DNA of 64,000 nucleotides, taken from contig JAFUZJ010000053.1 in assembly GCA_017476665.1 (NCBI GenBank), positions 1 to 64,000 on the forward strand, written 5' to 3'. This document shows positions 1-8,144 of this stretch, one piece after another (position 1 is the stretch's first letter; every line of letters starts with the position of its first letter). Under the pieces are notes generated by a model that saw only the letters and a list, made by a program, of their open reading frames with translations, had not been told where the DNA came from and made no database searches. The position numbers and the translations under genes were made by a program. This stretch comes from Lachnospiraceae bacterium. Its GTDB lineage: Bacteria > Bacillota > Clostridia > Lachnospirales > Lachnospiraceae.

Positions 1-21
1 AGAAGGCTTTCGGCTTATCAT
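1..21 (-). CDS. Possible start of a gene running off the left edge
   Basis: An ATG at position 21 reads leftwards for seven codons and leaves the window. GGAAAGAG lies just upstream at ribosome-binding distance, and a good promoter lies at 145-173 on the same strand. The product cannot be identified from seven residues. The start is inferred only from the promoter and ribosome-binding site. Confidence 0.3.
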
Positions 22-144
22 TTACTCTTTCCGTATAGACAAAAATCTGCCGTGTACGCCTTCCTCACACATCCATTATTCTTTTTTCTTCAAAGTGAAT
101 TAAAAGGCGATACGCCAGATATGCACCTGAATTTCTATGTTAAT

Positions 145-173
145 ATCATATTATTGTTTTTGTGGTTTGTCAA
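145..173 (-). promoter_or_regulatory. Sigma-A type promoter reading left
   Basis: TTGACA (168-173) and TATGAT (145-150) are separated by 17 bp. Transcription would start near 138, leaving a leader of about 115 nt before the ATG at 21. I see no further structure in the rest of positions 22-229. Confidence 0.55.
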
Positions 174-229
174 TACCTAAATTTTTTTGACCGCCTTGCC
201 ATTGCATTCTATATGTCCTGGTTGGCCTT

Positions 230-892
230 CTAGCCCTTCCCCGGATACTCCACGATCAGCTCTGCCAGGCCGCCCAGATCAATCTGCAGCTCTCCGTCAT
301 ACAGTTCCAGCCCCAGACTCCCTTCCAACGGGTACATGTGGGCCGCATAATCATCTTTCCAGCAATAGGTAAGTATTTTCTTCTGGAATGGATCAAGTAT
401 CCAATATTCTTTCACACCCGCCTCGCTATACTTTTGCAGCTTTTTTACGCAATCCTTGCGTCTCGTGGATTCCGATAAGATCTCCATACAAAAGTCCGGT
501 GCACCGTAGACTCCCCACTTGCGGATTTTGCTCCGGTCGCAAAGGATCACCACGTCCGGCTGCACCATGGTTTTGTCGTCACAGTCCAGGTTTACATCCA
601 AGGGTGCAAACATCGGCATGCAAGGCCCTGCTTTTCCATCGAAAAATTCAGCAAGCATTTTATAAATGCTACCGATCAAATGCTGGTGCACAAAGCCTGG
701 CGCGCTCATATCATAAAACACGCCGTCGATCAGCTCCACTCGTCTGTCATCTGGCAGGGCATAGTAGTCCTCCAACGTATACTCTCCCTGTTGCTTTTCC
801 CGCTCCACCGCGTATGCCACAGGTTCCTCCACCCGATTTATCGAATTCTGTCCACGATCATTCTTTTTCTGTTCATTTTCTTCTGAAATCAT
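230..892 (-). CDS. Uma2 family endonuclease-like protein, copy 1
   Basis: Member of the Uma2/DUF820 family, which has a restriction-endonuclease-like PD-(D/E)XK fold. The core is visible in the middle: QPDVVILCD, then MEILSEST, then KKLQKYSEAGVKEYWILDP, which supplies the family's acidic residues and lysine. The start at 892 is chosen because GGAGG sits 7 nt upstream; a further upstream codon at 910 has no such site. It lies 26 bp downstream of a near-identical paralogue and is probably co-transcribed with it. The two differ mainly at the N-terminus and around residues 85-105. The biological role of Uma2 proteins is unsettled; they are abundant in multicellular bacteria and cyanobacteria and occur as strain-variable genes elsewhere. 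Confidence 0.85.
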   Translation of the reverse strand: MISEENEQKKNDRGQNSINRVEEPVAYAVEREKQQGEYTLEDYYALPDDRRVELIDGVFYDMSAPGFVHQHLIGSIYKMLAEFFDGKAGPCMPMFAPLDVNLDCDDKTMVQPDVVILCDRSKIRKWGVYGAPDFCMEILSESTRRKDCVKKLQKYSEAGVKEYWILDPFQKKILTYCWKDDYAAHMYPLEGSLGLELYDGELQIDLGGLAELIVEYPGKG

Positions 893-918
893 AGTAATCC
901 TCCACCTCATTTCTTTCT

Positions 919-1599
919 CTACGGATACTCCACGATCAGCTCTGCCAGGCCGCCCAGATCAATCTGCAGCTCCCCGTCATACAGCTCCATCCCCAGACTC
1001 CCTTCCAACGGGTACATATGGGCCGCATAATCATCCTTCCAGCAATAGGTCATCATCACCTTACGAAACGGATCAAGTATCCAATATTCTTTCACGCCCG
1101 CCTCGCTATACTTTTGCAGCTTTTTTACGCAATCCTTGCGTCTCGTGGATTCCGACAAGATTTCCATACAAAAGTCCGGTGCACCGCAGACTCCCCACTT
1201 GCGGATTTTGCTCCGATCGCACAGGATCACCACGTCCGGCTGCACCATGGTCTTGTCGTCGCAGTCCAGGTTGACATCCACCGGCGAATACAGGGGCACA
1301 CATGAACCCGCGCTCTCACGGATGAATTGTTTTATTGTAAAATAAATACTTCCGGAAAGATCCTGGTGCACAAAGCTTGGCGCGCTCATATCATAGAACA
1401 CGCCGTCGATCAGCTCCACACGCCTGTCATCCGGCAGGGTATAGTAGTCCTCCAACGTATACTCTCCCTGTTGCTTTTCCCGCTCCACCGCGTACGCCAT
1501 GGGCTCCTCCACCCGATTTACCTTTTTTTCTTTCTTGATCTGCTCCTTATCTTCCAAATGAATAATGATCCCTCCCATCTCTTTTTTTACTTTTCGCAT
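919..1599 (-). CDS. Uma2 family endonuclease-like protein, copy 2
   Basis: Tandem paralogue of the gene at 230-892 and the first gene of the pair. The same Uma2 core is present: QPDVVILCD, MEILSEST, KKLQKYSEAGVKEYWILDP. The start is uncertain. The ATG at 1599 lacks a clear ribosome-binding site, the ATG at 1578 has only weak AG-rich sequence, and GGGAGGG lies further in, upstream of possible non-ATG starts. The equivalent place in copy 1 carries an ATG, so the original start may have drifted. A strong promoter at 1719-1747 and a 14-bp palindrome at 1640-1653 lie in its leader. Confidence 0.82.
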   Translation of the reverse strand: MRKVKKEMGGIIIHLEDKEQIKKEKKVNRVEEPMAYAVEREKQQGEYTLEDYYTLPDDRRVELIDGVFYDMSAPSFVHQDLSGSIYFTIKQFIRESAGSCVPLYSPVDVNLDCDDKTMVQPDVVILCDRSKIRKWGVCGAPDFCMEILSESTRRKDCVKKLQKYSEAGVKEYWILDPFRKVMMTYCWKDDYAAHMYPLEGSLGMELYDGELQIDLGGLAELIVEYP

Positions 1600-1639
1600 T
1601 TTTGTATAAAAAATAGTCCTGAAAATACATTGAAAAATT

Positions 1640-1653
1640 TGACCGATCGGTCA
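1640..1653. promoter_or_regulatory. TetR-type operator-like palindrome
   Basis: TGACCGATCGGTCA is a perfect 14-bp palindrome of the kind bound by many TetR-family repressors. It lies about 60 bp inside the leader of the Uma2 pair. No TetR gene is encoded in this window, so any regulator would act from elsewhere. Confidence 0.45.
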
Positions 1654-1718
1654 GAATCCTGCCAGACAGCGTATTTCCTCTGTATAGATACTTCGTTTTG
1701 TTCACTTAGATAATTATG

Positions 1719-1747
1719 ATTATAATGTATTAATATTAATATGTCAA
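1719..1747 (-). promoter_or_regulatory. Consensus promoter of the Uma2 pair
   Basis: TTGACA (1742-1747) and TATAAT (1719-1724) with a 17-bp spacer, a perfect sigma-A consensus. Transcription would start near 1712, giving a leader of about 110 nt before copy 2 of the Uma2 genes. Confidence 0.7.
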
Positions 1748-1789
1748 CAACATCCCAAGGAGCTGTTCTTGTATAAATGACCACATGAA

Positions 1790-2827
1790 TCAAAACCTCA
1801 CTTTCATTTTATTTGCTATCTTTACCAATGTCAGCATCACAGGCACTTCTGTCAGCACACCGACAGTTGTTGCAAGTGCCGCCGAACTTGTAGTCCCAAA
1901 TAACGCAATAGCAACAGCTACTGATAGTTCAAAGAAATTAGATGCTCCAATCATCCCGGCAGGAGCTGCTATATCGAAAGGCAATTTCACAAGCTTAGCT
2001 GCACCAAAAGCAATAAAGAAAATCAACAAAGTCTGCAATACCAGAGGTACACCAATCAATATAATATGAATAGGATTTGACAAAATCACTTCCGCCTGGG
2101 AACTAAAGATGATGACCAGCGTAATCAGAAGTCCTATCATTGTGACATTATCAAATTTATGATTAAAATTATTCTCAAAGTAATCCTTCCCCTTATATTT
2201 AATTACGATTAACCTTGTTACAATGCCCCCAACAAGTGGTATGACCACAAAGAGAAAAATACTCATAACTAGCGTACGGTATGGTACACTCACATTTGAT
2301 ACACCTAACAAAAACTTTACAATCGGAACAAATGCCACTAATATGATTAGATCATTTGTTGCTACTTGGACTATGGTATAGGCTGGATTCCCATTTGTAA
2401 GCGTACTCCATACAAATACCATGGCCGTACATGGAGCAGCGCCCAGCAGCACCGTACCTGCCAAGTATTCTGTTGCCAACTCGGGCGTAATAAAAGCCCT
2501 AAAGACAACAAATAAAAACAGATAGGCTATCCCGCACATCGTAAATGGTTTGATTAGCCAATTCACAATCCATGTCAATAGTAATCCTTTCGGATTTTTT
2601 CTTACCTGTTTCACGCTTTGGAAATCCACTTTCATCATCATAGGATAAATCATCACCCAGATCAGTACAGCAATCGGAATAGAGATACCATTGATTTCAA
2701 GCCTCCCAAATGCCTTCGGAACTACCGGAACAAAACGCCCAATTAAAACACCGATAACCATGCAGCCAAGTACCCACCATGTCAGATGCTTTTGAAATGA
2801 ACTAATTCCTTTTTCACGATTATCCAT
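1790..2827 (-). CDS. acr3: ACR3-type arsenite efflux permease
   Basis: Integral membrane carrier that exports arsenite, driven by the proton motive force. The 345 residues form about ten hydrophobic segments, the usual length for the family. The conserved cysteine is in LLGAAPCTAMVFVWS and the conserved glutamate is in GVLTEVPVML near the C-terminus, both family signatures. It follows arsR by about 80 bp and is probably co-transcribed from the arsR promoter. No arsC reductase is nearby, so the unit would act on arsenite directly or rely on a reductase elsewhere. The symbol arsB is sometimes used loosely for this family. Confidence 0.92.
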   Translation of the reverse strand: MDNREKGISSFQKHLTWWVLGCMVIGVLIGRFVPVVPKAFGRLEINGISIPIAVLIWVMIYPMMMKVDFQSVKQVRKNPKGLLLTWIVNWLIKPFTMCGIAYLFLFVVFRAFITPELATEYLAGTVLLGAAPCTAMVFVWSTLTNGNPAYTIVQVATNDLIILVAFVPIVKFLLGVSNVSVPYRTLVMSIFLFVVIPLVGGIVTRLIVIKYKGKDYFENNFNHKFDNVTMIGLLITLVIIFSSQAEVILSNPIHIILIGVPLVLQTLLIFFIAFGAAKLVKLPFDIAAPAGMIGASNFFELSVAVAIALFGTTSSAALATTVGVLTEVPVMLTLVKIANKMKVRF

Positions 2828-2880
2828 CTTATCACCTTCTTATAGACATATTGCAATTATTCTATATATGTCGAAAGATT

Positions 2881-2906
2881 AGCCGACAGTCACACTTCCG
2901 TCGGCT
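2881..2906. terminator. Hairpin between arsR and acr3
   Basis: AGCCGAC (2881-2887) and GTCGGCT (2900-2906) form a stem. On the plus strand it is followed by a T-run (TTTTTTAGTTTTT), a textbook terminator for rightward transcription. No plus-strand gene lies to its left. On the minus strand it would sit inside the arsR-acr3 message without a U-tract, where it may adjust expression of the second gene. Confidence 0.45.
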
Positions 2907-2909
2907 TTT

Positions 2910-3236
2910 TTAGTTTTTCCTACACTTGTGACAGATACAGTCCGGCTTGTCCTCAAAAACCTTACCTAACGTTTGATACATCCGGTCAAGAGTTTCTTTA
3001 TCCAGCTTGTAATAGATGTTTTTCCCTTCTCGCCTGTCCATCACGATTCCTGCCTCGACCAAAACTCTCATATCATGTGATAGTGTAGGCTGAGTTATAT
3101 GAAACTCTTCCAATATCTCACAAGCACATAACTCCCCGCAGGATAGCATATCCACAATCCGAAGACGCTTTGGATCAGACATTGCTTTGAGCATCTTTGC
3201 GGTATTAATATAAATCTGTTCCATTTGATACCTCAC
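2910..3236 (-). CDS. arsR: ArsR/SmtB family arsenic-responsive repressor
   Basis: A winged-helix repressor of 108 residues that leaves DNA on binding arsenite. The DNA-binding helix region carries the thiol motif of ArsR proteins: LSCGELCACEILEE, followed by the recognition helix HITQPTLSHDMRVL. The C-terminus is cysteine-rich (CICHKCRKN), which may add metal ligands. It is the first gene of the arsR-acr3 unit and has a perfect 12-bp inverted repeat overlapping its promoter, so autorepression is expected. Confidence 0.92.
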   Translation of the reverse strand: MRYQMEQIYINTAKMLKAMSDPKRLRIVDMLSCGELCACEILEEFHITQPTLSHDMRVLVEAGIVMDRREGKNIYYKLDKETLDRMYQTLGKVFEDKPDCICHKCRKN

Positions 3237-3246
3237 ATAGAATTAT

Positions 3247-3286
3247 TTCTATGTATCACTATAAATGATACATAGAAAAATGTCAA
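3247..3286 (-). promoter_or_regulatory. arsR promoter with overlapping ArsR operator
   Basis: TTGACA (3281-3286) and TATAGT (3258-3263) are 17 bp apart on the minus strand. A perfect inverted repeat, TTCTATGTATCA (3247-3258) and TGATACATAGAA (3266-3277) with a 7-bp spacer, covers the -10 and most of the spacer. This is the layout expected for ArsR autorepression. Confidence 0.75.
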
Positions 3287-3364
3287 TATGTTTTCCGCAT
3301 TTTCTTAGTGTGTTCGAAAAAATTTATCTTGCTGTATATGTAAGCGTGGGTTGTGTACGTATCT

Positions 3365-3496
3365 TTATGTGAGTGAAGCTCCGTTTTCCCAACGCAAAAC
3401 CGCCTGTCTGGTCACAAAGACCTTTGCCGCCAGCTCATCCTGCGACAGTCCGTTCTTTGTCCTAAGTTCATACCGTTTTCTCCCGGTAATACGCAT
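3365..3496 (-). pseudogene. Truncated XRE-type helix-turn-helix reading frame
   Basis: A 43-codon frame that starts inside the last codons of the reverse transcriptase gene, in another frame. It reads as the first part of a Cro/C1-type regulator: RYELRTKNGLSQDELAAKV, then TRQAVLRWENGASL, then a stop. A normal XRE domain continues for about 20 more residues, and most family members have a further C-terminal domain. It is therefore a 3'-truncated gene or a very short single-HTH peptide. The 29-bp overlap with the upstream gene suggests translational coupling before truncation. Confidence 0.6.
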
Positions 3497-4676
3497 GCAC
3501 CAGACTCTCATATCCCCACTCCTGCATGGTCTCATAGCGGATGCGGAAATTGCCCTTATAGTGTCGTCCGGTGACTGTGTACCGGATGTATTCCTGAAAA
3601 TAGCTGTCGATTTCCTTTAATCCCGCATCTGTGGTAAGGCATGGAAAAAACCAGCGGCTCCAGGTGAATTCCCCTGATTCGTCCGGGCTGCCGTAAAACT
3701 TCCGGTTCATCGCATGGATCAGTCCCACCGCCGCCTTCTCAGGCTCCAATCCCTTTTTTCTCTGCCAGCGTCTGAGCGCCTCCGCTTTCCGCCTGATCCG
3801 GGCCTTTGTCTTGCGGATCGTATTTTCCGACAGATCGATCCTGCCGTCTCGATAGCCAAAGCCCAGGAAGTCCCAATCTTCTCCCGGCGCGGAAATCTTT
3901 ACCTTCTCCGGATTCAGCTTCAGCCGCAACGCCCAAAGCTGATCCGTGAGTTCTTCCCGGTATTGCTCCAGTTCTTCTCTGCTGTCTGCAAAGAGCAGGA
4001 TATCATCGGAATAACGGAAATAGGTGACACCTTTTTCCTGAAAATAGTAATCCACATCCCGCAGGTACACATTCGCCAGAAATGGCGAAATCGGTGTCCC
4101 CGCCATAGCCCCGTGGGCCTCCGTCACAATATGCCGATCCTCCATCACCCGGTTTTCCCTTAAAATCCGTGCGAACAGCTCATAGACATCCCTGTCCCGC
4201 TCCCGAACAAATAAAAGCTTCTCCAGCAAGATCTCCACATCAATGGAATTAAAGTAGTCGCTCACATCCACCTTCAGACAATACTGCCCGCCGATCTGTT
4301 GGTCTCTTCGAATGCGCAGGATGGCATCCTTCACCCCTACCGACCGGCGAAATGCATAGCAATTGGGGCAGAACCAGTCATCAAATCGAAACAGCTGCCA
4401 GGCAATGTATTTCAAAAAAATTCCTTCATCCCCCGAAAAGGAATAAACGATCCGTTTCTTGCGTGTCCCCTCTTTGTTCACCACATGTTTCACCGGAAGT
4501 GTCCCCGGAAAGGTTCCCGCACGCCAAGCATTACACAAAGGCAGCCACGCTTCCCTGTCCATAAAGTCCCGGAGCTTGGCTGCCTCCTTCTCAGATAAAT
4601 GCTGATGTTCTGTTTTATATGCACAGAACTCCTGCCAGCTTTCGGCGAGGCAGGCTTCCTCCAATAAACGTTTCAT
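3468..4676 (-). CDS. Stand-alone reverse transcriptase (defence- or group II-like)
   Basis: RNA-directed DNA polymerase of 402 residues from the chosen start. Motifs in order: basic RT2 (GTRKKRIVYSF, near 70-80), RT3 with a catalytic aspartate (CLKVDVSDYFNSID, D137), RT4 (HGAMAGTPISPFLANVYL, 188-205), RT5 (FRYSDDILLFA, the YxDD box with D224/D225), RT6 (LNPEKVKI) and RT7 (DFLGFGY). A short thumb-like C-terminus follows. There is no maturase or HNH domain, so it is not a complete group II intron protein. Start at 4676 or 4685: the frame stays open to 4844, but that extension looks non-protein and overlaps hairpins. Stand-alone RTs of this size include anti-phage DRT/UG types, which work with a nearby structured RNA. 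The exact clade cannot be assigned by eye. Confidence 0.85.
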   Translation of the reverse strand: MKRLLEEACLAESWQEFCAYKTEHQHLSEKEAAKLRDFMDREAWLPLCNAWRAGTFPGTLPVKHVVNKEGTRKKRIVYSFSGDEGIFLKYIAWQLFRFDDWFCPNCYAFRRSVGVKDAILRIRRDQQIGGQYCLKVDVSDYFNSIDVEILLEKLLFVRERDRDVYELFARILRENRVMEDRHIVTEAHGAMAGTPISPFLANVYLRDVDYYFQEKGVTYFRYSDDILLFADSREELEQYREELTDQLWALRLKLNPEKVKISAPGEDWDFLGFGYRDGRIDLSENTIRKTKARIRRKAEALRRWQRKKGLEPEKAAVGLIHAMNRKFYGSPDESGEFTWSRWFFPCLTTDAGLKEIDSYFQEYIRYTVTGRHYKGNFRIRYETMQEWGYESLVHAYYREKTV

Positions 4677-4719
4677 ACTCTGCATACTTTCTACAAAGAA
4701 AAAAGAAAGAGAAAAGGAT

Positions 4720-4875
4720 TTGAAGCTAATCAAATCGTGTTGATTAGCACAAGACCGAACGAACTTTCGCTGCCCGCAAAGCGACGCCTGCACCGCCTGC
4801 AAAGAGGCGGTACCGGACGCTACAAAATTCGCTTGATCCCCCACGGGCGCAGCCTGGCTGCATTTCTCTTTCTTT
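4720..4875 (-). ncRNA. Candidate structured RNA upstream of the reverse transcriptase
   Basis: Dense stem-loops lie between the RT start and the next gene: GCTAATCAA/TTGATTAGC (4725-4748, perfect 9 bp, 6-nt loop), TCGCT/AGCGA (4767-4784), ACCGCCT/AGGCGGT (4792-4811, perfect 7 bp) and GCAGC/GCTGC (4849-4861). The region is GC-rich compared with the pyrimidine-rich stretches around it. It could be an RT-associated template or guide RNA as in retrons and DRT systems, or simply a structured 5' leader. I see no clear promoter for it. Confidence 0.35.
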
Positions 4876-4889
4876 TTCTGATTAACTAT

Positions 4890-5483
4890 TTAGTTAGGCA
4901 TGCATTCTTTCATGCGCTCCGCTATGTAGGTCTTACGGTTCGGCAGATGCTCCAACAGGTGGAACGATCCGATCCCTCTGTCTTTACATGCTTTGTGAGC
5001 ACGCTGTACGCATTTGTTGCGGTACTGGTATTGATCCAGTATCATGATCATCAGCTTGGGCTGTCCGTCCAGATACAGACCATAGTCAAAGCCCTGATCC
5101 TTTGCACCGCCTCCGACCTCGGCTGCCGGAATGTTTTTCCGCAGCTCGTAGGACGGCCAATCCTCTGCCGCCGCTTTTTCAATCCGGCTGCGGATCAGTG
5201 AAACATCATAGCAGCAATCTTCATCATCGCCGGTTTCTCCCTCCAGGCCGGACGCTTTTCTCCTGCCTGCGGATGCCTTTGTCGCCGAAGCTGCCGCGGT
5301 ATGTTTCACACCGGCTGACGCTGATGCACTCGTGGCAGTCGTTCCGGCTGCAGAAGTATCGGTTGCGCCCGATGCTCCGAGATTGTCCTTGATTGAATCC
5401 GTCACATTATCCACAACACTGTCAACCACACTCGATATGATCTTGCGTGCTTCTTTATTTAACAGATTATCCAGAAAACCCAT
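4890..5483 (-). CDS. Hypothetical protein with a low-complexity linker
   Basis: 197 residues, not recognised. It begins MGFLDNLLNKEARKIISSV, an amphipathic helix of the MGLFDK type. An Ala/Thr/Ser/Gly-rich linker follows (about 36-75), then a compact C-terminal domain of about 110 residues with FDYGLYLDGQPKLMIMILD and a C-terminal helix (HLPNRKTYIAERMKECM). The D-G-x-P-K pattern followed by hydrophobic strands is reminiscent of nuclease-like or metal-binding folds, but I would not assign one. It lies 15 bp downstream of glgP and may share its transcript. It ends about 200 bp before the reverse transcriptase start. Confidence 0.7.
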   Translation of the reverse strand: MGFLDNLLNKEARKIISSVVDSVVDNVTDSIKDNLGASGATDTSAAGTTATSASASAGVKHTAAASATKASAGRRKASGLEGETGDDEDCCYDVSLIRSRIEKAAAEDWPSYELRKNIPAAEVGGGAKDQGFDYGLYLDGQPKLMIMILDQYQYRNKCVQRAHKACKDRGIGSFHLLEHLPNRKTYIAERMKECMPN

Positions 5484-5498
5484 CTTGTTTCTCCCGAT

Positions 5499-8015
5499 TT
5501 ATTTCTTGATGACTACCTTATCCAGGTGCCAGATCTCATCCACATACTCCTGAATGGTCCTGTCGGAGGTGAACTTGCCAGAGCAAGCCACGTTGAGGAT
5601 CGCACTCTTTGCCCACTCGTCCTCATCCTTGTATGCGATCTCCACACGTCTCTGTGCTTCCGCATAGGAACGGAAATCTTTCAGGATGAAGTAGGTATCG
5701 GCCTTGGATGTACTCTGCGTGTTCAGCAGAGAGTTGTACAGCGGACGGAACAGCTCAGTATCCTGCGCATAGGTTCCGTTGATCAGCTGCATCAGCACCT
5801 TGCGGATATCCTGATCGTTGTTGAATATCTCCATGGGATTGTAGCCGCCATGCTGCTCAAAGTTGATGACTTCATCGGAGGACAGACCGAAGATAAACGC
5901 ATTCTCCTTGCCAACCTCCTCCACGATCTCCACATTTGCACCGTCCATGGTACCCAGTGTCAGCGCACCGTTCAGCATAAACTTCATGTTACCGGTACCG
6001 GACGCCTCCTTACTTGCAGTGGAAATCTGCTCGGACACATCTGCTGCCGCAAAAATGATCTCTGCGTTGGACACATTGTAGTTCTCGATGAACACAACCT
6101 TGAGTTTTCCGTTAATGGAGTCATCGTTGTTGATCACATCAGCCACGGAGTTAATTAACTTGATGGTCAGCTTCGCGTTGCGGTAGCCTGCTGCCGCCTT
6201 TGCACCGAAGATAAAGGTTCTGGGATAGAAATCCATCTCCGGATGCTCTTTCAGCTCATTGTAGAGATACATGATATGCAGGATGTTCAACAGCTGTCTC
6301 TTGTACTCATGCAGACGCTTTACCTGTACATCAAAGATAGATCTGGGATCTACCTCAACACCGTTGTGCTCCAGAATATATTTTGCAAGGCGGACCTTGT
6401 TCTGGTACTTGATATTCATGAACTCCTGCTGTGCTTTCTTGTCATCCGCATATACTTTCAGGCGGCTGATCTGCGGCAGATCGGTGATCCATTCGCTGCC
6501 CACGTGATCGGTCACCCAGTCAGCCAACAGCGGATTGCCGTGCAGCAGGAATCTTCTCTGGGTGATACCGTTGGTCTTGTTGTTGAAACGCTCCGGATAC
6601 ATCTCGTAGAAATCACGCAACTCCTGCTTCTTCAGGATCTCGGTATGCAGTCTCGCCACACCGTTCACGGAATAACCGGAAACGATCGCCAGATGTGCCA
6701 TCTTCACCTGTCCGTCATAGATGATCGCCATCTTGCGGATCTTATCCTGTACGTCCACACCGGGCACATTGTTGTATTTATTTTCAATCTCGATGATAAA
6801 CCGACGATTGATCTCCTCCACGATCTGATATACTCTGGGAAGCAGTCTGGAAAACAGCTCGATGGGCCATTTTTCCAATGCTTCCGCCATGATGGTATGG
6901 TTGGTGTACGCACAGGTCTTGGTGGTAATCTCCCACGCCTCATCCCAGGTCAGATAATAATCATCCATGAGCACACGCATCAGCTCCGCGATCGCCACGG
7001 TCGGATGGGTATCATTCAGCTGGAAGGTAACCTTCTCGTGGAACTTGCGGATATCGTCGTGCTTTCTCATGTACTTCTCCACTGCCTCCTGAACGGATGC
7101 GGAGATGAAGAAATACTGCTGTTTCAGGCGCAGCTCTTTTCCTGCATAGTGGTTATCGTTGGGATAAAGCACCTCGCAGATGTTTCTCGCCAGGTTGGTC
7201 TGCTCCACCGCCTTCTGGTAATCGCCCTTGTCAAAGGAATCCAGCTGGAAGCAGTCAATGGGCTCTGCATCCCAGATACGCAGGGTATTTACAATGCCGT
7301 TGCCGTAACCCACGATGGGCAGATCAAACGGTACCGCACGCACGGACTGATATCCCTCCTGAGAGAACACATCTCTGCCGTTCTCATCTCTGCGCACATT
7401 TACATAGCCGCCGAATTTTACGATCTTCGCATACTCCGGTCTGCGCAGCTCAAACGGGTTGCCATCCTTTAGCCAGTCATCGGGAACCTCGATCTGATAA
7501 CCGTCTCTGATCTCCTGCTTGAACATACCGTAACGGTAGCGGATACCGCAGCCGTATGCGGGATATCCCAATGTTGCCAGAGAATCCAGGAAACAAGCAG
7601 CCAGACGGCCCAAACCTCCGTTACCAAGGGCCGCATCCGGCTCCTGATCCTCCACCAGGTTCAGATCCAGATCCAGTTCTTTCAAAGCCTCCTGTACAGA
7701 CTTATACGCCTGCATGTTGATCATATTATTACCCAACGCACGTCCCATCAAAAACTCCATGGACATGTAGTAAACCATCTTGGGATCCTGCTTCTCATAT
7801 GCTTTCTGAGTCTCCATCCAGTTGTCGATGATCTGGTCCTTCATGGCCAGCGCAACCGCCTGGAACACCTGCTGAGGAGTCGCCTCCTCCAGATTCTTAC
7901 GGTATAAAGTCTTTACATTATAGAGAACACTCCTTTTAAAGAGCTCTTTGTCAAAAGAAACCTTAGGTGCCGCCTTTTTCTTCGTAGTGCTTGTTGTGTT
8001 CGTTGTCGCCTTCAA
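5499..8015 (-). CDS. glgP: Glycogen/maltodextrin phosphorylase
   Basis: Cytoplasmic PLP-dependent enzyme that releases glucose-1-phosphate from alpha-1,4-glucans. The family hallmark is near the C-terminus: SKEASGTGNMKFMLNGALTLGTMDGANVEI, whose lysine binds pyridoxal phosphate. Also visible are NDTHPTVAIAELMR, the catalytic-domain region GNGGLGRLAACFLDS and VFIENYNVSNAE. I chose a TTG start at 8015 because AAAGGAG lies 6 bp upstream; the ATG at 8033 has only a weak site. This gives about 838 residues, with a Thr/Lys-rich leader before the conserved part. It pairs functionally with glgC/glgD at 25-27 kb. Confidence 0.95.
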   Translation of the reverse strand: MKATTNTTSTTKKKAAPKVSFDKELFKRSVLYNVKTLYRKNLEEATPQQVFQAVALAMKDQIIDNWMETQKAYEKQDPKMVYYMSMEFLMGRALGNNMINMQAYKSVQEALKELDLDLNLVEDQEPDAALGNGGLGRLAACFLDSLATLGYPAYGCGIRYRYGMFKQEIRDGYQIEVPDDWLKDGNPFELRRPEYAKIVKFGGYVNVRRDENGRDVFSQEGYQSVRAVPFDLPIVGYGNGIVNTLRIWDAEPIDCFQLDSFDKGDYQKAVEQTNLARNICEVLYPNDNHYAGKELRLKQQYFFISASVQEAVEKYMRKHDDIRKFHEKVTFQLNDTHPTVAIAELMRVLMDDYYLTWDEAWEITTKTCAYTNHTIMAEALEKWPIELFSRLLPRVYQIVEEINRRFIIEIENKYNNVPGVDVQDKIRKMAIIYDGQVKMAHLAIVSGYSVNGVARLHTEILKKQELRDFYEMYPERFNNKTNGITQRRFLLHGNPLLADWVTDHVGSEWITDLPQISRLKVYADDKKAQQEFMNIKYQNKVRLAKYILEHNGVEVDPRSIFDVQVKRLHEYKRQLLNILHIMYLYNELKEHPEMDFYPRTFIFGAKAAAGYRNAKLTIKLINSVADVINNDDSINGKLKVVFIENYNVSNAEIIFAAADVSEQISTASKEASGTGNMKFMLNGALTLGTMDGANVEIVEEVGKENAFIFGLSSDEVINFEQHGGYNPMEIFNNDQDIRKVLMQLINGTYAQDTELFRPLYNSLLNTQSTSKADTYFILKDFRSYAEAQRRVEIAYKDEDEWAKSAILNVACSGKFTSDRTIQEYVDEIWHLDKVVIKK

Positions 8016-8076
8016 GTTACTTTCTCCTTTCATTACTTTTCTCTCGTTATTAATATACTTTGATGCACACGCTGTT

Positions 8077-8105
8077 ATTATATCAAAAAAGAGGGGGAAT
8101 TCCAA
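8077..8105 (-). promoter_or_regulatory. glgP promoter
   Basis: TTGGAA (8100-8105) and TATAAT (8077-8082) with a 17-bp spacer, about 60 bp upstream of the TTG start of glgP. Confidence 0.6.
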
Positions 8106-8144
8106 CTGTTTTTTATAATTTGTATGTTTCCGCATTTGATTATT

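Noticed and set aside
3468-4676. Group II intron or diversity-generating retroelement
   Set aside because: No maturase or HNH domain and no domain V-like hairpin were seen. RT4 is of the SPxxAN type rather than the DGR type, and no template/variable repeat pair was found nearby.
6243-7472. Long plus-strand reading frame inside glgP
   Set aside because: It is antisense to a highly conserved enzyme, lacks a ribosome-binding site and has low-complexity hydrophobic composition.
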